Part shown: positions 1-11,883 of the stretch, one piece after another | Numbering within the stretch: the first letter of the stretch is position 1 | How the letters are laid out: each line of letters opens with the position of its first letter | NCBI GenBank assembly: GCA_023055425.1 | Contig: JALGPY010000001.1 | Coordinates: 135,247,368 to 135,311,367 of the forward strand | Origin: Linanthus parryae | Taxonomy: Eukaryota; Streptophyta; Magnoliopsida; Ericales; Polemoniaceae | Length of the DNA: 64,000 nt | Direction of reading: 5' to 3' | The notes under the pieces: generated by a model | Database searches by the model: none | Told to the model about the DNA's origin: nothing | The model's input: the letters and a program-made list of their open reading frames with translations, nothing else | Program-made: the position numbers and the translations under genes

Positions 1-443
1 CTTTTGAACATCTCCTTGATGGTCTTATCTGAATTCATCTTGAACAACTCATATTGCCTCAGAAGTATGTTGATTTTGGTCTGCTTAACCTGGCTAGTTT
101 CTTCATAGGTCACCACCAGTTTATCCCATACTTCTTTGGAATTCTTGCAATTTGACACTCTGTTGAAATCATCTGCATTAAGATCACGGTATAACAAATT
201 CATAGCCTTGTAATTTTTTGATACCTTTTTCAGTTCAGTGACTGAAAGATTTTCCTCAAACTTGATAAATCTGACTCCATCAATTGTAGTATAGTACTCA
301 TGAGGACCATTCTGAACTATTGACCACAGTTCAATGTCTTGATCTATGATGAACATCTTCATCAATGCCTTCCAGTGCATGGAGTTATCACCACAGAACA
401 AATGGAGGTCTGTTGGCTTCCCTTCCTTGTGAGAATCCACCAT
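1..443 (-). CDS. Copia gag N-terminus (SIRE-like, element S1), partial
   Basis: Open minus-strand frame from an ATG at 443 to the window edge, 147 codons without a stop. It encodes the N-terminal part of a Ty1/Copia capsid protein (UBN2-type gag), which forms the virus-like particle in the cytoplasm. Visible landmarks are ELWSIVQNGP at residues 38-47, KAMNLLY at 79-85, SNCKNSKEVWDKL at 97-109 and YELFKM at 131-136, the usual order in SIRE/Maximus gag. The ATG lies 53 bp beyond the primer binding site, which fits a gag start. The rest of gag and pol lies outside the window. This is the only Copia gag here that reads without damage, so S1 may be younger than its neighbours. The lineage is assigned from motif memory and is tentative; the gag identity is firm. 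Confidence 0.85.
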   Translation of the reverse strand, partial: MVDSHKEGKPTDLHLFCGDNSMHWKALMKMFIIDQDIELWSIVQNGPHEYYTTIDGVRFIKFEENLSVTELKKVSKNYKAMNLLYRDLNADDFNRVSNCKNSKEVWDKLVVTYEETSQVKQTKINILLRQYELFKMNSDKTIKEMFK

Positions 444-495
444 CTCCTATATTACTCATAGTCACCAGATTGTTAGATCTAAAACAGTGACACAA

Positions 496-507
496 GATCT
501 GATACCA
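496..507 (-). other. Primer binding site of S1
   Basis: Read on the minus strand this is TGGTATCAGATC, two bases past the LTR end. It matches the usual Copia primer site for initiator tRNA-Met except for one base near the end (TC for GC). It fixes the orientation of S1 and the LTR boundary at 510. Confidence 0.8.
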
Positions 508-509
508 AT

Positions 510-1956
510 TGAAAGTGTGTAATGTAGACTAAATACAGGACCTAAATACTCTAGAAGGGGGGGGGGGGGTTGAATAGAGTATGGAAACTTTTTTGCAAAA
601 CTCAAACCTTAAGAGATTAGCTTTGTGTGAAACTCAAATCTCAAGGCCTTGAGATTTTAGAAAATGTCTGAAACTTTCAAAGGAAAAATAGAAAGCTCCA
701 AGGCCTTGAACAATTACCAGTTCTATACAGCTTATGAACCCTAGTTTGATTTGAGTTGTATGCAGCAGATAATAATCAAACAGTAAAGTAAAGAACACAA
801 AGCAATTTACAGAGTTCAGTCCCAATGGACCTAATCTCTGCCTAAGGGATCTAATCCCACCAGGATTGGGCAAAGACTTCTTATTACTCACGCAGAAACT
901 GCCCTAGATCTTCAAGCCTAAGTGATTTCCCTTACACCTATACAGCTTGTGGTTCCAAATTTATCTAGTTCCAGCTACTAACTGTTGAGCTAACAAGAAC
1001 CTCTTGTTGTTCACGTGAACAACCAACCACTAGGTTAAGTGAGGTTTAAGATAATTATAAGATACATATTGCAGAACAAGTGAAGAACACAGTAGAAAAG
1101 ATAAGCTGTTGAAGCCAGGATGTGTTCTTCTAAAAACTGGATTGATTTGATCTTCTGGAATATGGATTGAAGCTTGAATCCTTGTGTGTTTGAATGAATG
1201 ATCTCCCACGAATTTTTCACACCTTTCTGAGTATTCTGCAAGCCTCTATCTCTTCGAAATTCAAACCAGTCTCTTTTATCCACAGCTGCAACTGATTGAG
1301 AGATTTTAGGATCTCAGTTCCTACAAATCCTCCTTCTGTTTTCAACTGAAATTCAAACAGCTCTAAGTGGATATCTGTTGGAGTTTGTTGAGATAGCTCT
1401 TGCATGTTTAACAAACCTGCAACAACATTAAAACACAGCAACAAGAAAATCCAGAAAGATAACAGTGCTATGACTGTTTGGTTTTCCTGTTTCTGATAAA
1501 TCTGGTTAAAAGATTAGAACAGTAATCTGTTTAACTTCTAATACCTAAAAATCATGAAAACAAGTTTAAGACTCTTACAAGTTAATGAATAATCACAATA
1601 AGAATCACAACCTGTAAGAAAGAATCAACTTAGTTCTGTAAAAACTGTCAGCAGCTCAAGGCAAATCTCAAGGCCTTGGATCTCTGAACCTGCTTCACAG
1701 ATATTCAAAGTTTAAACACATAAAACTTTGATTCTTCCTGTTCTGATCATCTGCAGTTGTGTTAGATATGTAAATAGTGTAAACTATAAGTATATGGAGT
1801 AAATCCCTGATCTGTATAATCAGATATCCAATCTGCAACACAGAACTGTTAGAACATATAGCAGGATAAAACAACGCTCAAGGCTTTGAAGCTATGTCAG
1901 CATCTTAAGGCCTTGGAGTAACTGAAATGCTTTGCTTCTTATGTCTTTGTCTTTCA
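510..1956 (-). repeat. 5' LTR of S1 (SIRE-like Copia), about 1.45 kb
   Basis: The LTR begins TGAAAG directly beyond the primer site and most plausibly ends at CTTTCA (1951-1956), which gives a TGAAAG...CTTTCA terminal inverted repeat. A run of 13 G at 557-569 followed by TTGAATAG is a recurrent feature of this LTR type. The LTR holds at least five near-palindromes around AAGGCCTT (641, 698, 1668, 1877, 1904). The partner LTR is outside the window, so the right boundary rests only on the inverted repeat. Short frames inside have no recognisable protein. Confidence 0.7.
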
Positions 1957-2008
1957 TCACTCAAAACAATTACCATCCAAAAAATATTCAAGGGTCTTTG
2001 AATCAACA

Positions 2009-2892
2009 AGAATGTCTGGCCAGACTCAAATAAATCAATATGGGATATTGATGTTATTTGCACGAATAAGGCTATTCCCAGGATCGAGAAACTATGGATT
2101 GGATATACGAGTGTGACTTGTATGTCTCGTGTCCAATCTAGATATAGAGACAAAGGGATGTGACAATTACTTGTACAAGGTTTGTCAGATGACTATTCTA
2201 TTATTTGGCTAGAATTAATGTTTTGCTAGAAACCGCTCCATATTAGCAAATTGTTGCTACCAACTAGATGGAACCTATGGCATCACACGCTACATAGAGT
2301 TGAACTAGATTTGGGATTTAATTAATATGATTAATTAATTAGAAGGATCACTTTGCTACACCTTGCAAACTTAGTAGGACTAATTTGCAAGGAAGGGACT
2401 AAATTGTATTCTAGTAGGACTAGAATAAGTCCTTTAGGTAGTTGACAAGGATTTGTTGGACTATATAAAGGATGCTACTTCCTTCCTTCCCACACTTATG
2501 AGCCTATTTTTCATAACTTGAGTGGGAGAGAAAAAAAGGAGAGAGAGCAAGCAAGCAAGCAAGAGGCCCGCCCGACCCCCTTGCCGCCGCCCCTACCCCG
2601 TCGGCCAACAAAGGAGGCCGCCACCTCCTTGTTGCCTCGTGTTGCGTGATTTCTTCTTCCTCCGTTCCTAGCTAGCACAAAGGAGAATGAATATCTAGAT
2701 GTCAACTCTAGGCGTGTATCAACCGTAGAGACGTGACACAATTCGGGTTACAAGTCATCATAGTTGAAACCCTAAGGTGTGTAACATTATTCTTCCTTTA
2801 CCATTATTATGCTTCTTGTCTTGTGATCCTTGGAGGGTATTGAATGGATAAATTATATTTTTCCGATGCGTATCCATGAACAAAACCCTACA
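2009..2892 (+). repeat. Partial 5' LTR of A1
   Basis: Homologous to 9125-10012, starting at the shared AATGTCTGGCCAG and ending in CCCTACA directly before the primer site. It keeps the TATA-like TATATAAAG (2461-2470 area) and the purine-rich GAGAGAGCAAGCAAGCAAG tract that also occurs in the other Angela copies. The first third of the LTR is missing. Confidence 0.85.
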
Positions 2893-2893
2893 G

Positions 2894-2907
2894 TGGTATC
2901 AGAGCCA
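2894..2907 (+). other. Primer binding site of A1
   Basis: TGGTATCAGAGCCA, one base after the LTR. It is complementary to the 3' end of initiator tRNA-Met, as in most Copia elements. Confidence 0.85.
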
Positions 2908-4553
2908 CAGGTCGTAGAGCATAAACGTAGTTTATGTGTTACGTTTTGATAGTTTTACACTTTAAATTTATTTTTTATCGTGTAAAACAAGACAAATCAA
3001 GCAAATAATGCAATTTGTCAATAATAAAACAAAACAAGACCTAGTTTTTGCATTGCATGCATGAATTAGTGAGTTTGAGAAATTTTAGGATCTTAGATCT
3101 GGGGTTTGGGCATCCTATTGAAAGAAGGAGTTCTTTTCAAACAAGGAAACAACCAAACTTGGGAAACAAGCAAGGGAACAACTCCCTAAGAGGTTCGGCC
3201 CCCTAAGGGGACAGCCCCTCCTTGCTTGCCGCCCAAGTAAAGCGCGGCCTAGGGGTCGGGGCTGCCCTAGCACACGGCCTAGCCGTGTGGGCTAGGAGCC
3301 GGCCGGCCCAAGGCCTAGGCTGTCCTCCTTGGGGTTCGGGAAATTAGATTGTTGAGCCCCTTGGACCGTTTTAACCCTAGAAAATTCCTAAAATCAATTA
3401 AAATTGACCAAGCGTGTTAAAATTGGATTTTAACTGTTTATGTGCAATTTGCATGGTGGTTGGATATGGCCTTAGGATGTGGTTTGGTGTGATTGTTTAA
3501 TTTTAGGGTTTGGTTTACGTTCTGCGAGCTGATCAGTTTGTTGTAATAATTAATTAGGGTTTTATGGCATGTGAGCCATTTTTTTCTCAACTTGCGATAT
3601 TTATTTTATTTAGTATAGTTGTTAGCTAGTGCTAGATAGAATAGATTGTTAGCCAAGATTGAAGAAAAGAAGCCCAAAGCCAAAGGAGGCCACAAAAGAT
3701 GGAGCATGGAGCATTCCACATGACTATGAAGGATGGACCAAAAGATGAACGCATGGAGATGCGTTTGCTTTTAGGGTTCATAGATGACTCCATTGGCTTA
3801 GAATTATCTTACTCTAGAAAAGGCAATATCCACATCACGTTTATTTTATTTTGTGGTTTTTTAATTTTATTGTCTTATTATTTTGTGGTTGGTGTATGGA
3901 TGATGCATGCAATTAGGATAATAAGATAATTAGACAACCCGAATTTATTATTTGGAGTCGTGCCCAAACTCAAATAGATAGATCAGTTGATATGGATCAA
4001 CAAAACAATAAAAATTGAATTTAAAATCCCTCAAAATTCAAATATTTTATTCTTACCTTCTCCTTATTTAAACACTCATTATCATCGTGATTTATCAAGT
4101 TCGTGCATGCCAAAGCAAGGCGACTTGGTTCATAATGATGGAATGCGATGGCACAAACAAGTTATGTGAAATTGTTTAAATAAGAGGTTGGACACAACTA
4201 GGCTATCAATATGATTAAAAACCTAGAGGCCATCAATTGGGATTATCCATACGAATGGATAAATAAGGAGTTATTTGCCCAATTGAACCAAGAGTTGCAT
4301 AGGGATGCAATTGGAATTGTTCCTACCTAAAGTAGTCAAATTATGGTTGACTTGCCAAAGCAAGCTCATAAGGAGATGAAACATGGATCTTGGCCCACTA
4401 GGAAATATTAGGATAGTTTCCGCATTAATATCTCGAGGGTTATTAATCCGTAGAAAAATAGTGGGAGCTATATTTGATAAACTAGTCATGATTGAATATA
4501 GTCAAAGATTCACAAATACTAAAACTTGTGTATTTTCATTTTGTAGAATCCAA
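2908..4553 (+). other. Untranslated leader of A1
   Basis: No gene is seen in this stretch. It holds a GC-rich block (about 3180-3340) in an otherwise AT-rich region, with a perfect 8-bp hairpin at 3271-3289. The same leader, in the same order, recurs in A3 (51658-53280). The short frames here lack codon bias and known motifs. Confidence 0.7.
3271..3289 (+). promoter_or_regulatory. Leader hairpin of Angela RNA (A1 copy)
   Basis: CACACGGC, loop CTA, GCCGTGTG: eight perfect pairs, 377 nt downstream of the primer site. The A3 copy at 52014-52032 has the same fold with one A-T pair changed to G-C on both arms. A role in RNA packaging or dimerisation is inference from position only. Confidence 0.6.
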
Positions 4554-7271
4554 ATGGCAAACAAATCATCGAATTCACAACATTCCCTACGACCTGTCCT
4601 TGAGAAGGACAAGCTCTCTGGAACCAATTTCCTTGATTGGTAAGGAAACTTGAGAATCGTTCTCAACCAAGAGAAGAAATTGTACGCAATAGAGGAGCAA
4701 GTTACAGAAGGTCCAGAGAACAATACCCCTGCATCCCTAAAGGCGTATCAAAAGCGTGTTGATGACGCTAATGATGTGACCTGCCTTATGCTGTGCACCA
4801 TGACTTCTGAGCTTCAGAAGCAACACGAAAACATGAATGATGTCGATATGATCGAGCATCTGAAGCAGCTCTTCCAAGAGCAGGAAAGGTTTGAGAGGTA
4901 TGAGGTCTCTAAGGCATTGTTCAAGTGTCATCTGGCTGAAGGAAACCCCGTGAGACCTCATGTACTCCGTATGATCGGATACTTGGAGAATCTCGCGCGA
5001 TTAGGGTTTCTGGTCGGCCAAGAGTTGGCAACTAATCTCGTGCTGCAATCGTTGCCTGAGAGTCATGGACAGTTCATCATGAACTATAACATGAACGAGA
5101 TCGTGAAACCACTGCCAGATTTACTCAAGATGTTGAGGACAGCTGAACAAAGAATCAAGAAGGGTAAGGGCAAGGTCATTATGATGGTACAGAAAGGAAA
5201 GGACAAAAGGTTTGCCTCATCCTCCAAGGGAAAAGGCAAGTCAGTTTCCAAGCCCAAGGAACCTGCCCTTAAGCCTGTTGGTGGCATTGCCAAATGTGTG
5301 ACTAAAGGTGAGTGTCACTACTGCAGTCAGCCTGGACTCTGGAGGAGGAACTGTCCAAAATATCTGGAGGACAAGAGGCTTGGAATAGTGATTCCACCAC
5401 CACCAGGTATTTTTGTTGTAGATGTCAATTTAACTGTCTCTGCATCATGGGTATTAGATACTGTATGTGGATTTCACATTTGTCGAAATGTGCAGGATCT
5501 AAAGAGAAGTAGAAGATTGGCTAAAGAGGAGATAGACATGCGCGTTGGGAATGGAGAAAAAGTTGTTGCGTTGGCCGTGGGCGTGTGCGAGCTATCTCTA
5601 CCTTGAGTATTAGTTTTAGAATTAAATAATTGCTATTTTTTGCCTGCTATGAGCAGAAACATTATTTCTATTGCTTGTTTGGACAAGGAAGGTTTTATTA
5701 TTACAATAAAGAACAACTGTTGTTCCTTTTATTTTAATAATATTCACTATTGTAGTGCGCAATTATTTAATGGACTGTATGTCCTTGATCTAAGCAATCC
5801 TGTCTACAACATTAATACCAAGAGGATTAAAATATAAGATTTAAATCCTGCTTACTTATGGCACGGTCGTTTAGGCCACATAAACGAGAAACGTGTATCT
5901 AGACTCCATAAGGATGGACTACTAGACTCATTTGATTTTGAATCATATGAGACATGTGAGGCTTGTTTATTGGGAAAAATGACAAAGTCCCCTTTTAATA
6001 AGAAAGGTGAGAGGACTAGTGAGCAATTGGCGCTCATACATACTGGTGTGTGTGGGCCATTTGCCACGCCTGCCAGAGGTGGTTACGTCTACTTCATTAC
6101 ATTTACTGATGATTACAGTAGATATGGATTTGTGTACCTCATGAGGGACAAATCCGAATCTTTTTAAAGGTTTAAATAATTCAAGAGTGAAGTAGAGAAG
6201 CAACTTGGCAAAAGTATCAAGGCTCTACGATCGGATCGTGGAGGAGAATACTTGAGCCAAGAGTTTGATGACTATATTAGAGGGTGTGGGATCGTGTCCC
6301 AACTCACTCCACCCGGAATGCCACAATGGAATGGCGTGTCCGAGAGGAAAAATCGAACCCTATTGGATATGGTTCGATCTATGATGTGTCAAACTGATCT
6401 TCCATTATCATTTTTGGGCTATGCTCTAATAAGTGCAGCTTTCACCATTAACCGTGTTCCATCTAAATCAGTCATGAAGACACCACATGAGATGTGGAGT
6501 GGGATGCGTCCCACATTATCGTTCATGAAGATTTGGGGCTGCGATGTCTATGTAAAGCGTTTACAATCAGACAATCTAGGGCCAAAGTCGGATAAGTGTA
6601 AGTTTGTGGGGTACCCTAAGGAAGCCAAGGGTTACTATTTCTACAATCCAACTGAGAACAAAGTGTTTGTTGCTCGGTCCGGTTTATAGAAAGAGAGTTT
6701 GTCTCTAAAGAAGCAAGTGGAAGGACTGTGAAACTTGAAGAAATTCAAGAACCACAAATCACTGAACCAACTATGGAACATGAACAGGAACCACAAGGAG
6801 TTGTGTAACAGCTGTTCAGGTAACATAATAGCTTCATAGATCTAGTAGAGTGGGCCAGGAACCCGAGAGGTATGGACTTCTCGTGACTGATTTCGGTGAC
6901 ACAATGCTCATAAATTATAATCCTACTACTTATGAAGAGGCCGTGAAAGGGCCAGACTCTCATAAGTGGCTAGAAGCCATGAGATCCGAGATGGAATCCA
7001 TGTATACCAACAAAGTATGGACTTTGGTGGAACCACCCGAAGGGGCGCGGCCCATAGGGTGCAAGTGGGTCTTCAAGAAGAAGGTCAACATGGATGGTAA
7101 TGTAGTTACCTATAAGGGCCGATTGGTGGCTAAAGGATTCAGACAGATTCATGGTATTGACTATGATGAAACCTTTTCACCAGTCTCTATGACCAAATCC
7201 ATCCGCATCCTACTTGCCATTGAAGCATACTACGACTATGAGATTTGGCAGATGGATGTCAAAACAGCATT
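4554..7271 (+). pseudogene. Angela-type Copia gag-pol pseudogene of A1
   Basis: One frame runs from ATG 4554 through gag, protease, integrase and linker to about 6685, interrupted by in-frame stops at 4641, 5604, 5835, 6165 and 6174. A frameshift near 6685 precedes reverse transcriptase (from 6850), which ends at 7271 just after the DVKTAFL motif, so the YVDD box is absent. Gag carries a zinc knuckle at 5313-5354 in which the histidine is leucine (CHYCSQPGLWRRNC). The protease motif reads D-T-V at 5457-5465 where the family has D-T-G. Integrase keeps its HHCC region and RSDRGGEY and SERKN motifs, but the first catalytic Asp is Gly at 6045-6047. The order gag-PR-IN-RT is Copia. The product would be inactive at several steps. 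Confidence 0.9.
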
Positions 7272-7499
7272 CCTTTTAACGTTTACCTAAGAAGTCTTAT
7301 CATGTCATATTAAAGTTTCCTAAGAACTAACAGCATATCAAGTGTCCCATTTATTATGTATTGAGGTTTAGATAAATTCCATAAAAACTTTCAATTTATA
7401 CAATTTTTGTATAACTATTGATTTATTACGTAACCATTTTTCATTGAGATTTATTGAATCTTCAAGAGTTAGCTTACTAATTCAAATTTGGATACAGAG
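7272..7499. other. Unassigned AT-rich segment
   Basis: Between the broken end of A1 and the target site of element H. No ORF, LTR end or repeat is recognised. If H is removed, this joins directly to 32756 onward, so it is the left flank of the pre-insertion site. Confidence 0.5.
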
Positions 7500-7504
7500 G
7501 CTGG
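7500..7504. repeat. Target-site duplication of H, left copy
   Basis: GCTGG; identical to 32751-32755. Confidence 0.88.
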
Positions 7505-7976
7505 TGTTGGATCAACTTCAAACTTTCATATAGATTATCTAAATGCGGAATCATAATCTACAAGACATAAACTATCATCTAGAATAGTCGAGAACATTAG
7601 AACTTTAAATGAGACTAACGTCGGTCCATAGTTAGTGTAGTTGTCTTCAACGTCATGATGATCTTGAGTGGACCGCGATCTTCCAACCACAACTCAGACC
7701 AGTATCAATGATCTCTCTCAATGTGGAAGAGTGAGACTACTGTATTTATTCGCATGTGTTGGAGATCACAGCCCTGGTAGTCTTTATATACTAAATTGAT
7801 CAGGCTCCCATAACCCTAATCATTTAGTAATGGGCTACTACACATTACAAAGCTCACACCACTTTATGTTCCTACGAGCCCAATTATTAATTAGATCACT
7901 TTAGTGGCCCGTTTATTTGATAGTCAAACAATATAACTAACAATATTTTTATATTGGCCAACAAGATTTCCCAACA
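7505..7976 (-). repeat. 3' LTR of H
   Basis: Starts TGTTGGATCAACTTC and ends TTTCCCAACA on the plus strand, with the inverted ends TGTTGG/CCAACA. It matches 32277-32750 along its length with scattered substitutions and small indels, so the insertion is not very recent. Confidence 0.9.
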
Positions 7977-7992
7977 ATCTCCCACTTGGGCC
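7977..7992 (-). other. Polypurine tract of H
   Basis: Minus strand reads GGCCCAAGTGGGAGAT immediately before TGTTGG, the typical Copia plus-strand primer site. Confidence 0.8.
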
Positions 7993-8594
7993 AAACTTGA
8001 AAAAACGAATGTAGTTATATTTCATAATCTTTAGTGCTAGAAAAAGGGCTATCATCCTTAGAACGTTCCTTATAACAATCTGGTCCATTTTCCATACCAG
8101 TGTGAGACTAAAGAGACCTTTTCTACATTTAGATATAGTCGTAACAAAGACCCATCAATGATCACCAAAACAATATATTCAATGACATAGATCAAGTGTG
8201 GATGTGTAGCGGGAATTTACATGCAATGTGATCTTTAGACATGTCTATTTCCACTGATCGTTACTGAAGTGAGATCAAACCTTATAATTTCCATCCTTAT
8301 GCTAAACCGCAATCGGAAATTCATAATAACAATAATTCAGAGTAACTTGAATAAATCAATAAAGTTTATTCAGCAGAAACTGAAGTAAGTGTCTCGGGAA
8401 CTGACATTCATTAGATACAAACTCCCACTAAACCAAAGTACCTTAGATATTACCACTCCAAATGAGCAATCCGCTCTTCAAAAATTTATGTGGTAATTCC
8501 TTAGTTAGAGGATCCTTAAGAATGGAGTTTATCATAGTAATGTCACATTGACACAAACACTTGGAATATTTTCTTAAGAAGAATAAGATTTTAT
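7993..8594 (-). pseudogene. 3' interior of H with pol C-terminal trace
   Basis: On the minus strand the stretch 8513-8481 reads DPLTKELPHKF, the conserved end of the Copia RNase H region (family consensus DPLTK). A frameshift follows. The remainder to the polypurine tract is 3' untranslated sequence with many stops. Upstream coding sequence is not recognisable across the solo LTR inserted at 8595. Confidence 0.5.
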
Positions 8595-10012
8595 TGTTGG
8601 AACAGATGCCCTAGAGGCAATCTAGTTTAGTATGAATTTATTTTGGCTAGAACCTTCATTGTATTATTTATTGGATATTTAATATAATTAAGTCCTTAGA
8701 TTTACAATTGTGTTGTTTATCTTAAATATCCCTAATCCAATATAATGATTAACAGGACAATCATCTATAGACTAGTATGGGGTTGGATTGATATGGAGAT
8801 ATCATGATCCAACACATAGGTGTGCATTAAGGGTAATGGCGCACTGGATTGACCCATCTCCAAGAAGGCTACATACATGTTATGTTGAGTCACAAGCGCT
8901 TCTCACGGTGCAGTGGTATTATCATCCTTACACTTGAAGTCACTAGATATTCTAGTTGTGGATTATTGTGATTTGGTAGCGTCAAACGCTACACCTGGGT
9001 AGCTATAAAGGCGTGTACCGAATACAATAAGAAGCAAGCTTAGAGATCGTAGTGCACGTAGAGAGAATTTGTCCCTCCCACATAACGGGAGAAAATATCC
9101 TAGGCCACTCGAGGGATAGTGCTTATAGAATGTCTGGCCAGACTCAAATAAATCAATATGGGATATTGATGTTATTGGCACGAATAAGGCTATTCCCAGG
9201 ATCGAGAAACTATGGATTGGATATACGAGTGTGACTTGTATGTCTTGTGTCCAATACGGATATAGAGACAAAGGGATGTGACAATTACTTGTACAAGGTT
9301 TGCCGGATGACTATTCTATTAGTTGGCTATAATGGATGTTTTGCTAGAAACCGCTCCATATTAGCAAATCGTTTCTACCAACTAGATAGAACATATGGGG
9401 TCACACGCTATATAGAGTTGAACTATATTTGAGTATTAATTAATATGATTAATTAATTAGAAGGATCACTTTGCAACACCTTGCAAACTTAGTACGAATA
9501 ATTTGCAAGGAAGGGACTAAATTGAATTCTAGTAGGACTAGAATAAGTTCATTAGGTAGTTGACAAGGATTTGTTGGACTATATAAAGGATGCTCCTTCA
9601 TTCCTTCCCACACTTATGAGCCTATTGTTCATAACTAGAGTCGTAGAGAAAAAAAGGAGAGAGAGCAAGCAAGCAAGAGGGCCGCCCGACCCCCTTGCCG
9701 CCGCCCCTACCCCGTCGGCCAACAAAGGAGGCCGCCACCTCGTTGTTGCCTCGTGTTGCGTGATTTATTCTTCCTCTTCCTCCGTTCCTAGCTAGAACAA
9801 AGGAGAAGGAATATCTAGATCTCAACTCTATGCGTGGATCAACTGAAGAGACGTGACACAATTCGTGTTACAAGTCATCACAGGAGAAACCCTAAGGTGT
9901 GTAACATGATTCTTCCTTTACCATCGTTATGCTTCTTGTCTAGTGATCCATGGAGGGTATTGAATGGATAAATTATATTTTTCCGTTGCGTATCCATGAA
10001 CAAAACCCTACA
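8595..10012 (+). mobile_element. Solo LTR of an Angela-type Copia (A2)
   Basis: A complete 1418-bp LTR, TGTTGGAACAGATGCC...ACCCTACA, flanked by TTTAT on both sides (8590-8594 and 10013-10017), with no primer site after it. This is the footprint of LTR-LTR recombination that deleted the interior. It is inserted within H. It carries the TATATAAAG box (about 9580) and the GAGAGAGCAAGCAAG tract shared with A1 and A3. Short frames inside are antisense or low complexity. Confidence 0.93.
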
Positions 10013-10017
10013 TTTAT

Positions 10018-11883
10018 TTCAATAAACTTGACCTAATCCTCGAAATTAGATTCAGTGATCTCAAAATTATATTAATTCCGATAAGTGAGCATGTAGTCTT
10101 TTGTTCCCTTTAATACCTTACTAACCGATTGTATGTTTACCCTAATACACACAATGATTAACCAAAATTATACCAAATATACCAATATGTATACAATAAC
10201 CACATGTGTACATATTCTGCTATACACAAGACTCGTTGATTCGATGTATCACGAATCTTTGTATCCTTTATTACTTATCTCAATATTCTTGAAATACCGA
10301 ATGAGACTAGAAATTGTCTCCTTAAGTAGTAGGACTATTCTTTAGTGCACAACCTTAAGTACTCAATATAGCAAATACCTTATCGATATAGAACTCTTGT
10401 CGAAAGCTCAATGATATACCCAAGTATTTATTTTCGACACATGAAATAGGTCCTCAAGATATTTTCTTTAGAAACCTTATAAAGAATATATTGGTTCACC
10501 TAACAAGTCTATATCGGTGCTAGCCAAAAGAGTATAATTCAAATGATGCACTAGAAACTTACTTCCACTGAACTGTGGTACTCAAAAATATCTACCGTAG
10601 TTATCTTGCACAACATGAGATAATAAATTTATAAATATTGCGATACCATATCTAGAAGCAAGCTTTTAGACTATAAACGGAATTGTGTAATTTACAAACA
10701 TGTAATTTGAATAACCAAAGTCAAAGTTATATGATTGTAATCCACTTATCCATATTTATGTACATCTACTTTGAGTAATCGTACATGACATAACAACTCA
10801 AAAGAGAATTTTGTAAAACTTTATGAAGTCTCTTTAGTCAGTGCCTCTTTTAGATGAAATGTAATGACAAAGTAAGACCTTCATATCTTTCATAAATCAA
10901 TATAACACCTTACTTATTGTAAGTAACAATAAATTATGCTATTATGAAAGATTCCAAATGTCACTATTTTGTAAAGATATTTCATCTTATTATTAAAAAC
11001 TTAATTCACTGTAATATTTTTTTGACTTGTACGAAGTTGATAGAATCATCTTCCACAAACCTTAAGTCAAACTCAAATACATGAGAATAACATGTAATAC
11101 ATTAAACATATTTCTCATGTCATTAGTGAATTAATTTTGCGGCACTTCATACTTGAGGTTGTTGAGTTTGCCCATTATGAGCATCCGTCTAAGTTTGAGT
11201 AAAGGAGTCACATCTCTTTATGGAATGTTTCTTTGAACGATGTGAATAACTTGATATGCACCCTCTTATTTGGCCAAACAAATAATCTTTCTTTGGGCTG
11301 ATTAATGTCCGCATAAATAAGTATGCCTTATGATTTGGCCACACATTGATATTTCTTTTGGCCGATCATTGCTTGCATAAATAATAGACACGTGCATTTG
11401 AAAAACATAATAGACTTTATGTCCAAAGAATATTCCTCATAATCATATCTCCCACTCAAACTCAACATCCTTATGTTAGGCATTAATAAAAGTGACAACG
11501 AGGTAATACCAAACTCAATATCTCCAACTAGACCAATATGGCCTCACTTTAGGTTGGATGATCCTAAATGATAACTTCCTTATGTTAGGCATTCGCCTAG
11601 CCAATCACATATGGTACTAAACAGCCACTTTAATACATAAAGTATTGTAAGTTGCAACCTCAAATCTTAACTCTCATAGCCTCATGATAAAGAAAATGAC
11701 TAATCATTCTCCTTATAATATTCAGATATGTTTAATTTCATCTCCACAAACTTAATTTATGACAAGTATGTCTATAACTCCATGTAGGAAAGAAATTAAA
11801 AGCATATCTATGAGAATTAAGTTAACACAGTGAATGCCGTTACCTTATACATTCACATACTTTACTTCTCAAACCGATTATAG
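10018..11883. other. Interior of H, noncoding
   Basis: AT-rich sequence with no recognisable protein on either strand. From about 11260 a degenerate unit repeats (GGCCAAAC...TTTGGGC(C)GATTA...GCATAAATAA at about 11270, 11335 and 12750). The last copy is split by the Athila-type insertion at 12800 and resumes at 26552. Confidence 0.5.

Larger units (their letters stand above)
2009..7271 (+). mobile_element. Angela-type Copia A1, truncated at both ends
   Basis: Plus-strand Ty1/Copia element with a partial 5' LTR (2009-2892), primer site, a 1.66-kb leader and a damaged gag-pol that stops abruptly inside reverse transcriptase at about 7271. The LTR sequence is shared with the solo LTR at 8595-10012 and with both LTRs of A3, which begin TGTTGGAA(A/C)ATATGCCC-like as in the Angela/BARE lineage. 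The left end is cut: about 0.5 kb of LTR is missing and the element abuts S1 after 52 bp of unassigned sequence. No 3' LTR follows. Confidence 0.85.

Noticed and set aside
8963..9861. Paired sense and antisense frames in the Angela LTRs (also 2511-2741, 50544-50949, 57173-57575)
   Set aside because: They are shadows of conserved LTR sequence; frames break at different places in each copy and match no protein.
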